Shown here: positions 1-6,385 of the stretch, piece after piece
Numbering within the stretch: the first letter of the stretch is position 1
Layout of the letters: each line of letters begins with the position of its first letter
Source of the DNA: an uncultured Pseudogracilibacillus sp.
Lineage (GTDB): Bacteria > Bacillota > Bacilli > Bacillales > Amphibacillaceae
Assembly (NCBI GenBank): GCA_937960785.1
Contig: CALGOZ010000054.1
Coordinates: 1 to 13,822, forward strand
Direction: 5' to 3'
Length of the DNA stretch: 13,822 nucleotides
Program-made: the position numbers and the translations under genes
The notes under the pieces: model-generated
Told to the model about the DNA's origin: nothing
Database searches by the model: none
The model's input: the letters and a program-made list of their open reading frames with translations, nothing else

Positions 1-7
1 TGGTCGT

Positions 8-178
8 GTCCACTGTGTAAGTTAGCCGAGCTCTTTGCTTACACTTACTCGCTGGCTGCGTCCACTGTGTAAGTGTAAGAGCATTTTCAAGCAAAGCCAC
101 CCGGCAGGCGCGTCTACTGGGAAAGTCTAGTTATGAATTCAATAAAAGTTACTCACTAGAGCAGTCCACTGTGTAAGT
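8..178. repeat. Array of four 15-bp repeat cores at exact 52-bp spacing
   Basis: The core GTCCACTGTGTAAGT occurs perfectly at 8-22, 60-74 and 164-178. A degenerate copy (12 of 15 bases) lies at 112-126. All four starts are exactly 52 bp apart. The 37-bp segments between cores differ, but segments 1 and 3 share TTACTC followed by a related stretch just before the next core. This suggests an older, diverged tandem duplication. No fifth core lies at 216. The array may continue left of the window. It is intergenic, upstream of the MFS gene. I do not recognise the family and see no cas genes. Confidence 0.75.
38..79. repeat. Inverted repeat inside the left array (possible hairpin)
   Basis: CTTACACTTAC at 38-48 is the exact reverse complement of GTAAGTGTAAG at 69-79, giving an 11-bp stem. 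Inside the 20-nt loop, TGG (53-55) can also pair with CCA (62-64). The right arm overlaps the second repeat core, so the fold uses both core and spacer sequence. No T-run follows, so it is not an obvious terminator. Role unknown. Confidence 0.5.
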
Positions 179-260
179 GGGCGAAGCTGAACTAAGTAAA
201 AGCACCTCAACAACATGATTGAAAATCACTAGTAAAATCAAAAAACCACTTTCCAAGGGC

Positions 261-303
261 TTGAAAATTTGTTCTTTCTTTTTACTATGACGTTCGTTAT
301 ACT
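261..303 (+). promoter_or_regulatory. Candidate promoter region for the MFS gene
   Basis: Two weak sigma-A-like possibilities are visible. TTGAAA at 261-266 stands 16 nt before TACTAT (283-288). Alternatively TATACT at 298-303 is a good -10 match but has only a poor -35 (TTTCTT, 275-280). Either would place the transcript start just upstream of the ribosome binding site at 313-320. Neither is strong, so this is a placement guess. Confidence 0.3.
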
Positions 304-331
304 AGTTAGAAGAAAGGAAGTTTTAACACAG

Positions 332-1528
332 ATGAGTACAGATCTACACTGGCAACAAGATAGAGAAAGACTTTTTACGAAAGATTTCGCACTCATTTGG
401 TTTGCGAATTTTTTAATTTTTTTAGGTTTTCAAATGACTTTACCAACGATTCCGATTTTTGTGAGTGAGCTTGGTGGTAGCGACCAAATTATCGGGGTAA
501 TCGTTGGAGTGTTTACGTTTTCGGCTCTTCTTATTCGTCCTTATGTCGGACATGCCCTTGAGACGAAGGGAAGGGGAGCAATATATTTATTCGGTTTAGC
601 CTTGTTCGTCGTTTCTGTGGGTACTTTTGGATTTATTACGAGTATTACTTTACTAATTCTTATGCGTATTATTCAAGGAATTGGGTGGGGTTTTTCATCT
701 ACAGCCTCGGGGACGATTGCGACGGATTTAATTCCAGCCCATCGTCGTGGGGAGGGGATGGGGTATTACGGTTTATCCGGAAACCTTGCCTTAGCGATTG
801 GTCCCGCTCTTGGTTTGACATTAGCTGATGTCATTTCGTTTACGCAATTGTTCTTAATAACAGCTCTTTTAGGTTTATTTGCGTTTATTCTATCATTATT
901 TATTAGCTATAAAAAAGTCGAGAAAGCGCCAGATCGAACGAGAGTTACTCGTTTTGACGTAGTAGAAAAAAGTGCGCTACATCCTGCGATTATTTTAATG
1001 TTTGTAACGTTGACTTTCGGTGGTATTACGACATTTCTGCCGTTGTATGCGATGGAGCGTGATGTATCGGGGATTCAGTTTTATTTTGTAACCTATGCGT
1101 TATTTGTCATGTTGTCTCGGGTTTTTGCCGGAAGGGTGTACGATCGGCGTGGGGATGTGTATGTCGTTCCTCCAGGGATTACGCTTATCATCATTGCGAT
1201 GTTGCTACTTGCCTGGTTACCGAATACTTTTGTCCTTGTATTAGGAGGTGCCCTATACGGTCTAGGTTTCGGAACGATTCAACCGGCGTTACAAGCGTGG
1301 GCTGTTAATGCAGCGCCGGCAAATCGAAAGGGTATGGCGAATGCGACGTTTTTCTCAGCGTTTGATTTTGGAATTGGAATTGGGGCGCTACTTTTTGGTC
1401 AAGTTGCTTATCTTTTAAATTATACGTTTATATATATTATTTCTGCTTGTTCGGTCTTTATTGCATTGCTCTACTATTTATTTTTACTTGTAACAGGTCG
1501 TCGTTCGTCGTATAGACAGGCGAATTAG
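332..1528 (+). CDS. MFS transporter, drug:H+ antiporter-like
   Basis: A 398-residue polytopic membrane protein of the major facilitator superfamily with about 12 hydrophobic segments and a hydrophilic central loop (KKVEKAPDRTR). It probably exports a small molecule in exchange for protons; the substrate cannot be read from sequence. Visible signatures are a motif-A-like loop after TM2 (GHALETKGRG), its second-half counterpart GRVYDRRGD, the loop before TM5 with HRRGEGMG, and a motif-C-like TM5 stretch (GNLALAIGPALG) typical of antiporters. The ATG at 332 is chosen because AAAGGAAG at 313-320 precedes it by 11 nt. An in-frame TTG at 269 would add 21 residues, has no ribosome binding site and overlaps the likely promoter. 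The general similarity is to Bacillus YwoG-type carriers, held loosely. The downstream helicase gene begins 15 nt after the stop, so co-transcription is likely. Confidence 0.88.
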   Translation: MSTDLHWQQDRERLFTKDFALIWFANFLIFLGFQMTLPTIPIFVSELGGSDQIIGVIVGVFTFSALLIRPYVGHALETKGRGAIYLFGLALFVVSVGTFGFITSITLLILMRIIQGIGWGFSSTASGTIATDLIPAHRRGEGMGYYGLSGNLALAIGPALGLTLADVISFTQLFLITALLGLFAFILSLFISYKKVEKAPDRTRVTRFDVVEKSALHPAIILMFVTLTFGGITTFLPLYAMERDVSGIQFYFVTYALFVMLSRVFAGRVYDRRGDVYVVPPGITLIIIAMLLLAWLPNTFVLVLGGALYGLGFGTIQPALQAWAVNAAPANRKGMANATFFSAFDFGIGIGALLFGQVAYLLNYTFIYIISACSVFIALLYYLFLLVTGRRSSYRQAN

Positions 1529-1543
1529 GGGGTGTGGTTATCG

Positions 1544-4500
1544 ATGAATATAGATGAGTTTGCAACGATTCGTTCGATGTTTCCGGAACGTATTTTTAAG
1601 CGGGGTCTCAATTATTATAAAAATGGAAATGTCATTGGTTTAAGTTATAATCGACATGAAAAAGTGTGGTTTGCTGAAGTAGTGGGAACCGATACGTATT
1701 ATGTAGAAGTAAAAGGCGAACAGCTCTCCAAAGACGTTCTCGACTGGTACTGTGATTGTCCGGCCTTTTTAACGTACCGCACGTGTAAACATATCGTTAG
1801 TGTACTATTAGAAATGTCCAAGCGACGCGCTTTTCAATCGAATCAAAACCATTCCTTAATTACGGAGCGATTTATCGATCGGATGACACAGCACCAATCG
1901 TGGCGTAATGATTCTATCGATGGACGCATTCCGATGGAAGTTGAGTATATTATTACGTTTCATTATAGGCAACATATTCATATTCAATTGCGTACGGGAA
2001 TTTCGCACCGTTATGTCGTTCATCACGTGCGCGACTTACTTACGCACGTATTGAATGATAATGGATATGAATTTACGAAAAAATTTTCCTACGATCCAGA
2101 ACAACATTATTTTTTACAACAAGATTTAGAGTTGTTTAGAGACCTTTTCCACTTTATTGAAACGGGGGATTTTTTCTCTGAGCGTACGTACGGGATAAAT
2201 GACCATTACGATCGTCGGGAAGTGCCGATTCCTCCGTTATTTTGCAAGCAATTTTTAGAAAAATTACAACACCGGAATGTCGTCGTTGAAGTAGATAAAA
2301 AACAGTATAAAAATATTTCGCTTCTTTCCGAGAAGCTGCCATCAGCTTTCCATTTAACGTACGATGAAAAAGAGGAGCTTGTACTTGAAGCAGATATTCA
2401 TGATGAGCTCGTTATCCTCAAGCCGTATCGGATGTTATTTCACGAAGGTACGTTTTATTTTCCGACAGAGGACCAATGGCATGTTTTTGAGACGGTATGG
2501 CGGTTTGATGTCCATAAAAATCCTTTATCAATTCAAAAAGAACAAAAAAACACATTTTTCTCCGAAGTGTTGCCGGTTATGGAGCAGGCTTCTAATGTAG
2601 AAATTGAGCCAGAAGTGCAAGAAGAAATCGTTCATTATCCATTACGGGCGACGTTATATTTAGCTCAGGAGGAGGACGTAATTACAGGATCCCTCGCGTA
2701 TCATTATGGTACGTATACGTTCGATCCGTTTCAACCGAGCGAACCGACCGATCGCATCGTCTTACGTCAAGTTGACCAAGAAGAGGAGATTATGCGTTTA
2801 ATTGAACAAGCTAACTTTCGTTATAATGGTCGAGATTTGACGCTTCATTTAGACGATGATGAAGCGACGTATGAATTTTTATATACGATTTTACCGCTCC
2901 TTGATGAAAAGCTTGAACTCTATTTAACCGATTCATTACAACGATTAGTAGTCGAGCGAGAACCGGTTCCGAGTACGAATGTGCATGTCGAGGAGTCGAC
3001 AGGATTACTTTCGATTAACTTTGACATAAGTGATGTCGAGGAAGAAGAGGTCGATGAATTAATTCGAGCAGTAATCGAAAAGCAACGTTTTTACCGTTTG
3101 AAGAGTGGGTCGCTTATTTCTTTAGAAAAGGATTCCTTCCGTTCCTTGCATTCTTTATTTCATGAGTTAGGGACGAGGGAAGTTGATTTAGAAAACGGTT
3201 CGATTCAAGTGCCGGTCTATAAAGGGTTACAAGTCGATGAATTATTAGAAACTGAAAAGCGTTATACCCCCCAATTCCGGAAATTACTTCATCAATTAAC
3301 TTCTCCGGAGGAACAAGTATACACGTTACCGGACACGTTAGAGGCGACGCTTCGTTCTTATCAAGAGACCGGTTTTCAATGGTTTAAGTCGCTTCATGAA
3401 TATAAGTTAGGGGGCATTTTAGCCGATGATATGGGGCTCGGTAAAACGGTGCAGACGATTGCTTTTTTACTTGATGAACAGACGGAACATCCACATTTAG
3501 TCGTCGTTCCATCTTCGGTCGTCTATAACTGGAAACAAGAGTTTGCAAAGTTTGCGCCGAGTTTAAACGTAACAGTAATCGCTGGAACGAAAGAAGAGCG
3601 CCAGGAGCTTATTCAATCTGAAAAGGAAGCGGATGTTTGGATTACTTCATACGGTACGTTGCGCCAAGATATCGAGCTGTATCGTCTGCTTCACTTTAAC
3701 GTCCTTATTTTAGATGAAGCTCAATATATTAAAAACTATCGTACGAAAACTTCCCAAGCCGTCCGGAAGTTACAGACACTCAACCGTTTTGCCTTAACAG
3801 GTACACCGATTGAAAACTCACTTCAAGAGCTTTGGTCGATTTTCCAAGTCGTTTTACCGGGATTGTTACCCCCGGCACGGGAATTTACCCAATGGAATAC
3901 AGAAAAAATTTCCCGCCTTATTCAGCCGTTCATGTTACGCCGGGTAAAAGAAGATGTGTTAAAAGATTTACCGGAAAAAATCGAATCAGTTCACGTATCG
4001 CAATTGACAAAAGAGCAGAAAAAGTTATATCTCGGTTATTTACGCGAACTACAACAAGAAACAGCTAAGTCGCTAGCATCGAATCAGTTTCAACAAAATC
4101 GGATGAAAATTTTAGCCGGCTTAACACGGCTACGCCAGTTATGTTGTCATCCGGGAATGTTTATCGAAAATTATGAAGGGCACTCTGGAAAACTCGATGA
4201 ATTGATGGAGACCGTTCGTAAATATATCGCCGATGGACGAAGGATGTTAATTTTTTCTCAATTTACATCGATGCACGAAATCATTATAAAAGAGCTCGAA
4301 AAGGAAGGTATCGACTACTTTTATTTAGAAGGGCAAACTCCTTCTGAAGAAAGGGTGAAAATGAGCGAGGCTTTTAATGCCGGTGAGAAAAGTGTGTTTC
4401 TCATTTCTTTACGTGCCGGTGGAACAGGGCTAAATTTAACCGGTGCAGATACCGTAATTTTATTCGACCTTTGGTGGAATCCGGCAGTAGAAGATCAGGC

Positions 4501-4696
4501 TGCTGGTAGAGCCCACCGATTTGGTCAGAAAAATGTCGTCAACGTCATTCGGTTTATTACGGAAGGAACGATTGAAGAACGAATTTATGAACTACAACAA
4601 AAGAAGCGCGAACTAATCGACAAAGTCGTACAACCTGGCGAGACGATGTTGCAAAGTTTATCAGAAGAAGATATTCGCGAATTATTAAATTTATAA
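1544..4696 (+). CDS. SWIM zinc-finger SNF2-family helicase/translocase
   Basis: A 1050-residue cytoplasmic ATP-dependent DNA translocase of the SNF2 (superfamily 2) class. The N-terminus holds a SWIM zinc-binding motif, C70-x-C72-x8-C81-x-H83. A long middle region (about 100-590) is consistent with the bacterial SNF2-associated domain. The helicase core follows: Walker A DDMGLGKT (628-635, K634), Walker B DEAQ (724-727), LTGTPIENS near 750, FSQFTS and the LRAGGTGLNL segment in the second lobe, and motif VI GRAHRFGQ (988-995). All key residues are present, so the enzyme should be active. The ATG at 1544 is preferred over GTG at 1532 because AGGGGGTG (1527-1534) sits at proper spacing only for the ATG; that site overlaps the MFS stop codon. 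B. subtilis YwqA is a related SNF2 protein, with a separate SWIM protein (YwqB) beside it. The biological role of this family in Bacillaceae is not well defined; repair or chromosome maintenance is plausible. No defence genes flank it. Confidence 0.93.
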   Translation: MNIDEFATIRSMFPERIFKRGLNYYKNGNVIGLSYNRHEKVWFAEVVGTDTYYVEVKGEQLSKDVLDWYCDCPAFLTYRTCKHIVSVLLEMSKRRAFQSNQNHSLITERFIDRMTQHQSWRNDSIDGRIPMEVEYIITFHYRQHIHIQLRTGISHRYVVHHVRDLLTHVLNDNGYEFTKKFSYDPEQHYFLQQDLELFRDLFHFIETGDFFSERTYGINDHYDRREVPIPPLFCKQFLEKLQHRNVVVEVDKKQYKNISLLSEKLPSAFHLTYDEKEELVLEADIHDELVILKPYRMLFHEGTFYFPTEDQWHVFETVWRFDVHKNPLSIQKEQKNTFFSEVLPVMEQASNVEIEPEVQEEIVHYPLRATLYLAQEEDVITGSLAYHYGTYTFDPFQPSEPTDRIVLRQVDQEEEIMRLIEQANFRYNGRDLTLHLDDDEATYEFLYTILPLLDEKLELYLTDSLQRLVVEREPVPSTNVHVEESTGLLSINFDISDVEEEEVDELIRAVIEKQRFYRLKSGSLISLEKDSFRSLHSLFHELGTREVDLENGSIQVPVYKGLQVDELLETEKRYTPQFRKLLHQLTSPEEQVYTLPDTLEATLRSYQETGFQWFKSLHEYKLGGILADDMGLGKTVQTIAFLLDEQTEHPHLVVVPSSVVYNWKQEFAKFAPSLNVTVIAGTKEERQELIQSEKEADVWITSYGTLRQDIELYRLLHFNVLILDEAQYIKNYRTKTSQAVRKLQTLNRFALTGTPIENSLQELWSIFQVVLPGLLPPAREFTQWNTEKISRLIQPFMLRRVKEDVLKDLPEKIESVHVSQLTKEQKKLYLGYLRELQQETAKSLASNQFQQNRMKILAGLTRLRQLCCHPGMFIENYEGHSGKLDELMETVRKYIADGRRMLIFSQFTSMHEIIIKELEKEGIDYFYLEGQTPSEERVKMSEAFNAGEKSVFLISLRAGGTGLNLTGADTVILFDLWWNPAVEDQAAGRAHRFGQKNVVNVIRFITEGTIEERIYELQQKKRELIDKVVQPGETMLQSLSEEDIRELLNL

Positions 4697-4746
4697 TTAC
4701 GTAATAATCGTTCTCGTTAGAAAAAATAATGTCATTTTTACTAAAA

Positions 4747-4782
4747 AACAGGTATTTCTTTAACGAAGGAACCTGTTATAAT
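4747..4782 (+). promoter_or_regulatory. Extended -10 promoter with overlapping inverted repeat
   Basis: TGTTATAAT at 4774-4782 is a perfect extended -10 (TGn plus TATAAT), about 36 nt before the lysozyme-like gene. The -35 is poor. Exactly across the spacer lies an inverted repeat, AACAGGT (4747-4753) and ACCTGTT (4771-4777). Its inner arms TTCTTT and GAAGGA also mostly pair after a two-base bulge. The palindrome ends on the first base of the -10 hexamer, which is a natural place for a repressor site. No T-run follows on the + strand, so it is an unlikely terminator for the helicase gene. Confidence 0.6.
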
Positions 4783-4817
4783 AGGATAAGAACTAGATAC
4801 AAACAGGGGTAAAGCAT

Positions 4818-5474
4818 ATGAGAAACGTCTTTTTACGGGCAACATTTATGACGATAGGAGTAATTCTTTTTTTCTCCGTCGTTTTTACAATGGTTTCATT
4901 ATGGGAAAGAAAGGCTGACTTTCGTAGGGAAATCGGTTATCATTTGCGCGTCGATCAAGTTGAACAATACCGTCCTTTAGTAGAAATCCATGCGAAAGAG
5001 CACGGCCTTGAGCAAGAAGTCGATACCTTGCTTGCGATTATGATGCAGGAATCTGGTGGACGGGGAGATGATCCGATGCAAGCATCAGAAAGCTTGTGCG
5101 GTGAAAGAGGTTGTATCGACCACCCGGAACAATCGATTGCTCAAGGGATTGCTTATTTTAAAGAAGTTTTCGACAAAGCTGATGGTGATCGTAAATTAGC
5201 GATTCAATCGTATAATTTCGGGGTCGGATTTGTTTCCTATGCTTTAGAAAAAGCAGGCCAATATACCTTCGATGTAGCAGTACAATTTTCCCAAGAGATG
5301 TATGAAAAGGCTGAAGATAAGTCCCTCTATACGTGTATACGTAAGGAAGCCCGTGAGTACGATGCTTGTTACGGGGATATTTTATACGTGCGCGATGTGC
5401 TAGGGTATCGGGATTTATTTTTGTCCCATGAAAAGCAGGATGTCGCAAAAGTGGATTCACAATCGATAAAATAA
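4818..5474 (+). CDS. Membrane-anchored lysozyme-like muralytic protein
   Basis: A 218-residue protein with a basic N-terminus and one hydrophobic segment at about residues 10-28, followed by an extracytoplasmic domain. It is probably anchored outside the membrane and cuts peptidoglycan glycan strands. The domain matches the lysozyme-like family found in Bacillus and in the N-terminal half of CwlT-type enzymes: LLAIMMQESGGRGDDPMQAS carries the expected catalytic glutamate (E78), followed by the conserved serine-rich turn, the SIAQGIAYF helix and IQSYNFGVGF. Four cysteines (in LCGERGCID, YTCIRK and YDACYG) could form disulphides outside the cell. The start is supported by AGGGG at 4805-4809, seven to eight nt before the ATG. 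It has its own promoter and stands alone rather than in a conjugative cluster, so a housekeeping or sporulation-linked wall role is more likely than transfer. A lytic transglycosylase activity is the main alternative. Confidence 0.85.
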   Translation: MRNVFLRATFMTIGVILFFSVVFTMVSLWERKADFRREIGYHLRVDQVEQYRPLVEIHAKEHGLEQEVDTLLAIMMQESGGRGDDPMQASESLCGERGCIDHPEQSIAQGIAYFKEVFDKADGDRKLAIQSYNFGVGFVSYALEKAGQYTFDVAVQFSQEMYEKAEDKSLYTCIRKEAREYDACYGDILYVRDVLGYRDLFLSHEKQDVAKVDSQSIK

Positions 5475-5512
5475 GTTGAAAAGTGTAAGCTTTTAACACA
5501 CATTTCGCTCAA

Positions 5513-5535
5513 ACGAATCGAATTCGTGTTATGAT
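5513..5535 (+). promoter_or_regulatory. ridA promoter with small palindrome
   Basis: TGTTATGAT at 5527-5535 is an extended -10 (TGn plus TATGAT), about 40 nt upstream of the ridA start. No good -35 is seen at the expected distance. Directly upstream, ACGAAT (5513-5518) and ATTCGT (5522-5527) form a 6-bp inverted repeat separated by CGA, inside the -35 to -10 spacer. This could be an operator, though the sequence is AT-rich and short. Confidence 0.5.
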
Positions 5536-5575
5536 AGAAATGTACACGTAGTTGATATGAGGAAGGTGAGACAAG

Positions 5576-5950
5576 ATGAAGGAAGTATTTACGAATAAAG
5601 CCCCCGAAGCAATCGGGCCTTATTCTCAAGCGATGATTGCGGGGGATTTTGTCTTTGCTTCTGGGGCCATTGGAATTAACCCGGAGACGGGAGAGGTCGT
5701 AGAAGGAATAGAAGCCCAAACTCATCAAGTAATGAAAAATTTACGCGCCGTGTTAGAAGAAGCTGGCACGGACTTTTCGAAAGTTGCAAAGTTCACTATT
5801 TACTTAGATTCAATGGATGACTTTGCAACGGTAAATGAAATTTATGGTACTTACTTGGAAGAGCCTTATCCTGCTCGAGCGACGGTCGAAGTAAGTCGCT
5901 TGCCGAAGGATGTGCTTGTAGAAATCGATGCGATTGCCTATATTAAATAA
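5576..5950 (+). CDS. ridA: RidA family enamine/imine deaminase
   Basis: A 124-residue cytoplasmic protein of the RidA (YjgF/YER057c/UK114) family. Members form trimers that hydrolyse reactive 2-aminoacrylate and related enamine/imine intermediates released by PLP enzymes such as threonine dehydratase, yielding 2-oxoacids and ammonia. Length is typical. Key features are present: GPYSQA (residues 14-19, with Y16), the ASGAIGINPETG strand region, the catalytic arginine in YPARATVEV (R101, equivalent to E. coli R105), and LPKDVLVEIDAIA with E116. It therefore looks like an active member of the canonical subgroup rather than an arginine-lacking paralogue. The ribosome binding site AAGGTGAG at 5563-5570 fits the ATG. 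In many Bacillus species the yabJ copy sits beside purR; here its neighbours are a wall hydrolase and a DUF1450 gene, so this may be a second paralogue. Confidence 0.95.
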   Translation: MKEVFTNKAPEAIGPYSQAMIAGDFVFASGAIGINPETGEVVEGIEAQTHQVMKNLRAVLEEAGTDFSKVAKFTIYLDSMDDFATVNEIYGTYLEEPYPARATVEVSRLPKDVLVEIDAIAYIK

Positions 5951-5962
5951 AAAAGTTAAAGA

Positions 5963-6010
5963 AAAAGAATTAGCAATGATTACGAAAAGTAAATTGCTAA
6001 TTCTTTTCTT
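5963..6010. terminator. Bidirectional terminator between ridA and the DUF1450 gene
   Basis: AAAAGAATTAGCAA (5963-5976) and TTGCTAATTCTTTT (5994-6007) form a perfect 14-bp stem around a 17-nt loop. The arm edges and flanks are A-rich on one side and T-rich on the other, giving U-tracts in both directions. The hairpin follows the ridA stop by 12 nt. The opposing gene's stop codon (5980-5982) lies in the loop and its last codons form one arm. Confidence 0.8.
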
Positions 6011-6228
6011 ATCGCTTCTCTTATGTTATCAACACATTCGTCGATCGTTTTACCGTGGACGATTTTACCGTTTACTTGTGCAAAATAACTGTTCGCACAC
6101 AAGCCACAAAAGGAAAGGCAATTATTCATAATAACAGCTACTTCAGGAAATTCTTGTTCTAGTAACGTTTCGATGTCAATCGTTGTTAACTTATTTGCTT
6201 GACAAACATCGACAACGACGATTCCCAT
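5980..6228 (-). CDS. DUF1450 family cysteine-rich small protein (YuzB-like)
   Basis: An 82-residue soluble protein of the DUF1450/YuzB family, whose function is not established. The diagnostic segment is NNCLSFCGLCANSYFAQVNG, with C37, C41 and C44, followed by the conserved KIVHGKT. Together with C9 near the N-terminus this gives four cysteines in a pattern resembling thioredoxin-fold [2Fe-2S] proteins. Metal or cluster binding is therefore possible but unproven; C65 is an additional cysteine. A good ribosome binding site, AAGGAG on the - strand (6237-6242), sits 8 nt before the ATG. The gene is the only - strand gene in the window. It converges on ridA across a shared terminator and diverges from ypuA. 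B. subtilis YuzB is similar in length and motif, but sequence divergence makes me unwilling to assign the name. Confidence 0.88.
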   Translation of the reverse strand: MGIVVVDVCQANKLTTIDIETLLEQEFPEVAVIMNNCLSFCGLCANSYFAQVNGKIVHGKTIDECVDNIREAIRKELAIYFS

Positions 6229-6273
6229 ATTGAAAACTCCTTACTTTAGACATATTTAATCGTCTATATTCAT

Positions 6274-6279
6274 AGTATA
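6274..6279 (-). promoter_or_regulatory. Possible -10 element for the DUF1450 gene
   Basis: On the - strand TATACT (complement of 6274-6279) is a 5-of-6 match to a sigma-A -10. It lies about 45 nt upstream of the start codon and within the 10-bp palindrome TAGTATACTA (6273-6282). No convincing -35 is seen at 16-18 nt, so confidence is low. Confidence 0.28.
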
Positions 6280-6325
6280 CTAAAGGTTCGTCTACGTTGC
6301 GAAGGACAAGTTTTTTCTAATCATA

Positions 6326-6354
6326 TTGCAACGCTTAATCTTTTGCTATAAAAT
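6326..6354 (+). promoter_or_regulatory. Promoter for ypuA
   Basis: TTGCAA (6326-6331) is followed after 17 nt by TAAAAT (6349-6354). An overlapping reading is an extended -10, TGCTATAAA (6344-6352). Either predicts transcription starting just before the ribosome binding site AAAGGAGA (6368-6375). The region is the divergent gap between the DUF1450 gene and ypuA. Confidence 0.5.
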
Positions 6355-6385
6355 AACAGTAATTAAGAAAAGGAGATTGGCAAAA

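Noticed and set aside
8..178. Degenerate CRISPR array (15-bp repeat, 37-bp spacers)
   Set aside because: The repeat is too short, one copy is degenerate, two spacers resemble each other and no cas genes are seen.
269..331. TTG start extending the MFS protein by 21 residues
   Set aside because: There is no ribosome binding site in front of it, it overlaps the likely promoter, and the extension would add an atypical hydrophobic stretch before the normal N-terminus.
1544..4696. SNF2 helicase as part of a defence system such as DISARM
   Set aside because: No methyltransferase, nuclease or other defence gene is nearby, and the SWIM-SNF2 architecture matches a common chromosomal Bacillus family.
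4696..4705. 10-bp palindrome ATTACGTAAT after the helicase stop
   Set aside because: It is short and AT-rich, without a T-run or any link to a promoter. Chance is sufficient.
5158..5728. Two overlapping minus-strand reading frames (113 and 119 residues) across the lysozyme-like gene and ridA
   Set aside because: They are antisense to two well-recognised genes and to their promoter, with no family resemblance.
6326..6385. TTG start extending the YpuA-like protein by 20 residues
   Set aside because: It coincides with the -35 element and would bury the signal peptide. The ATG at 6386 has a proper ribosome binding site.
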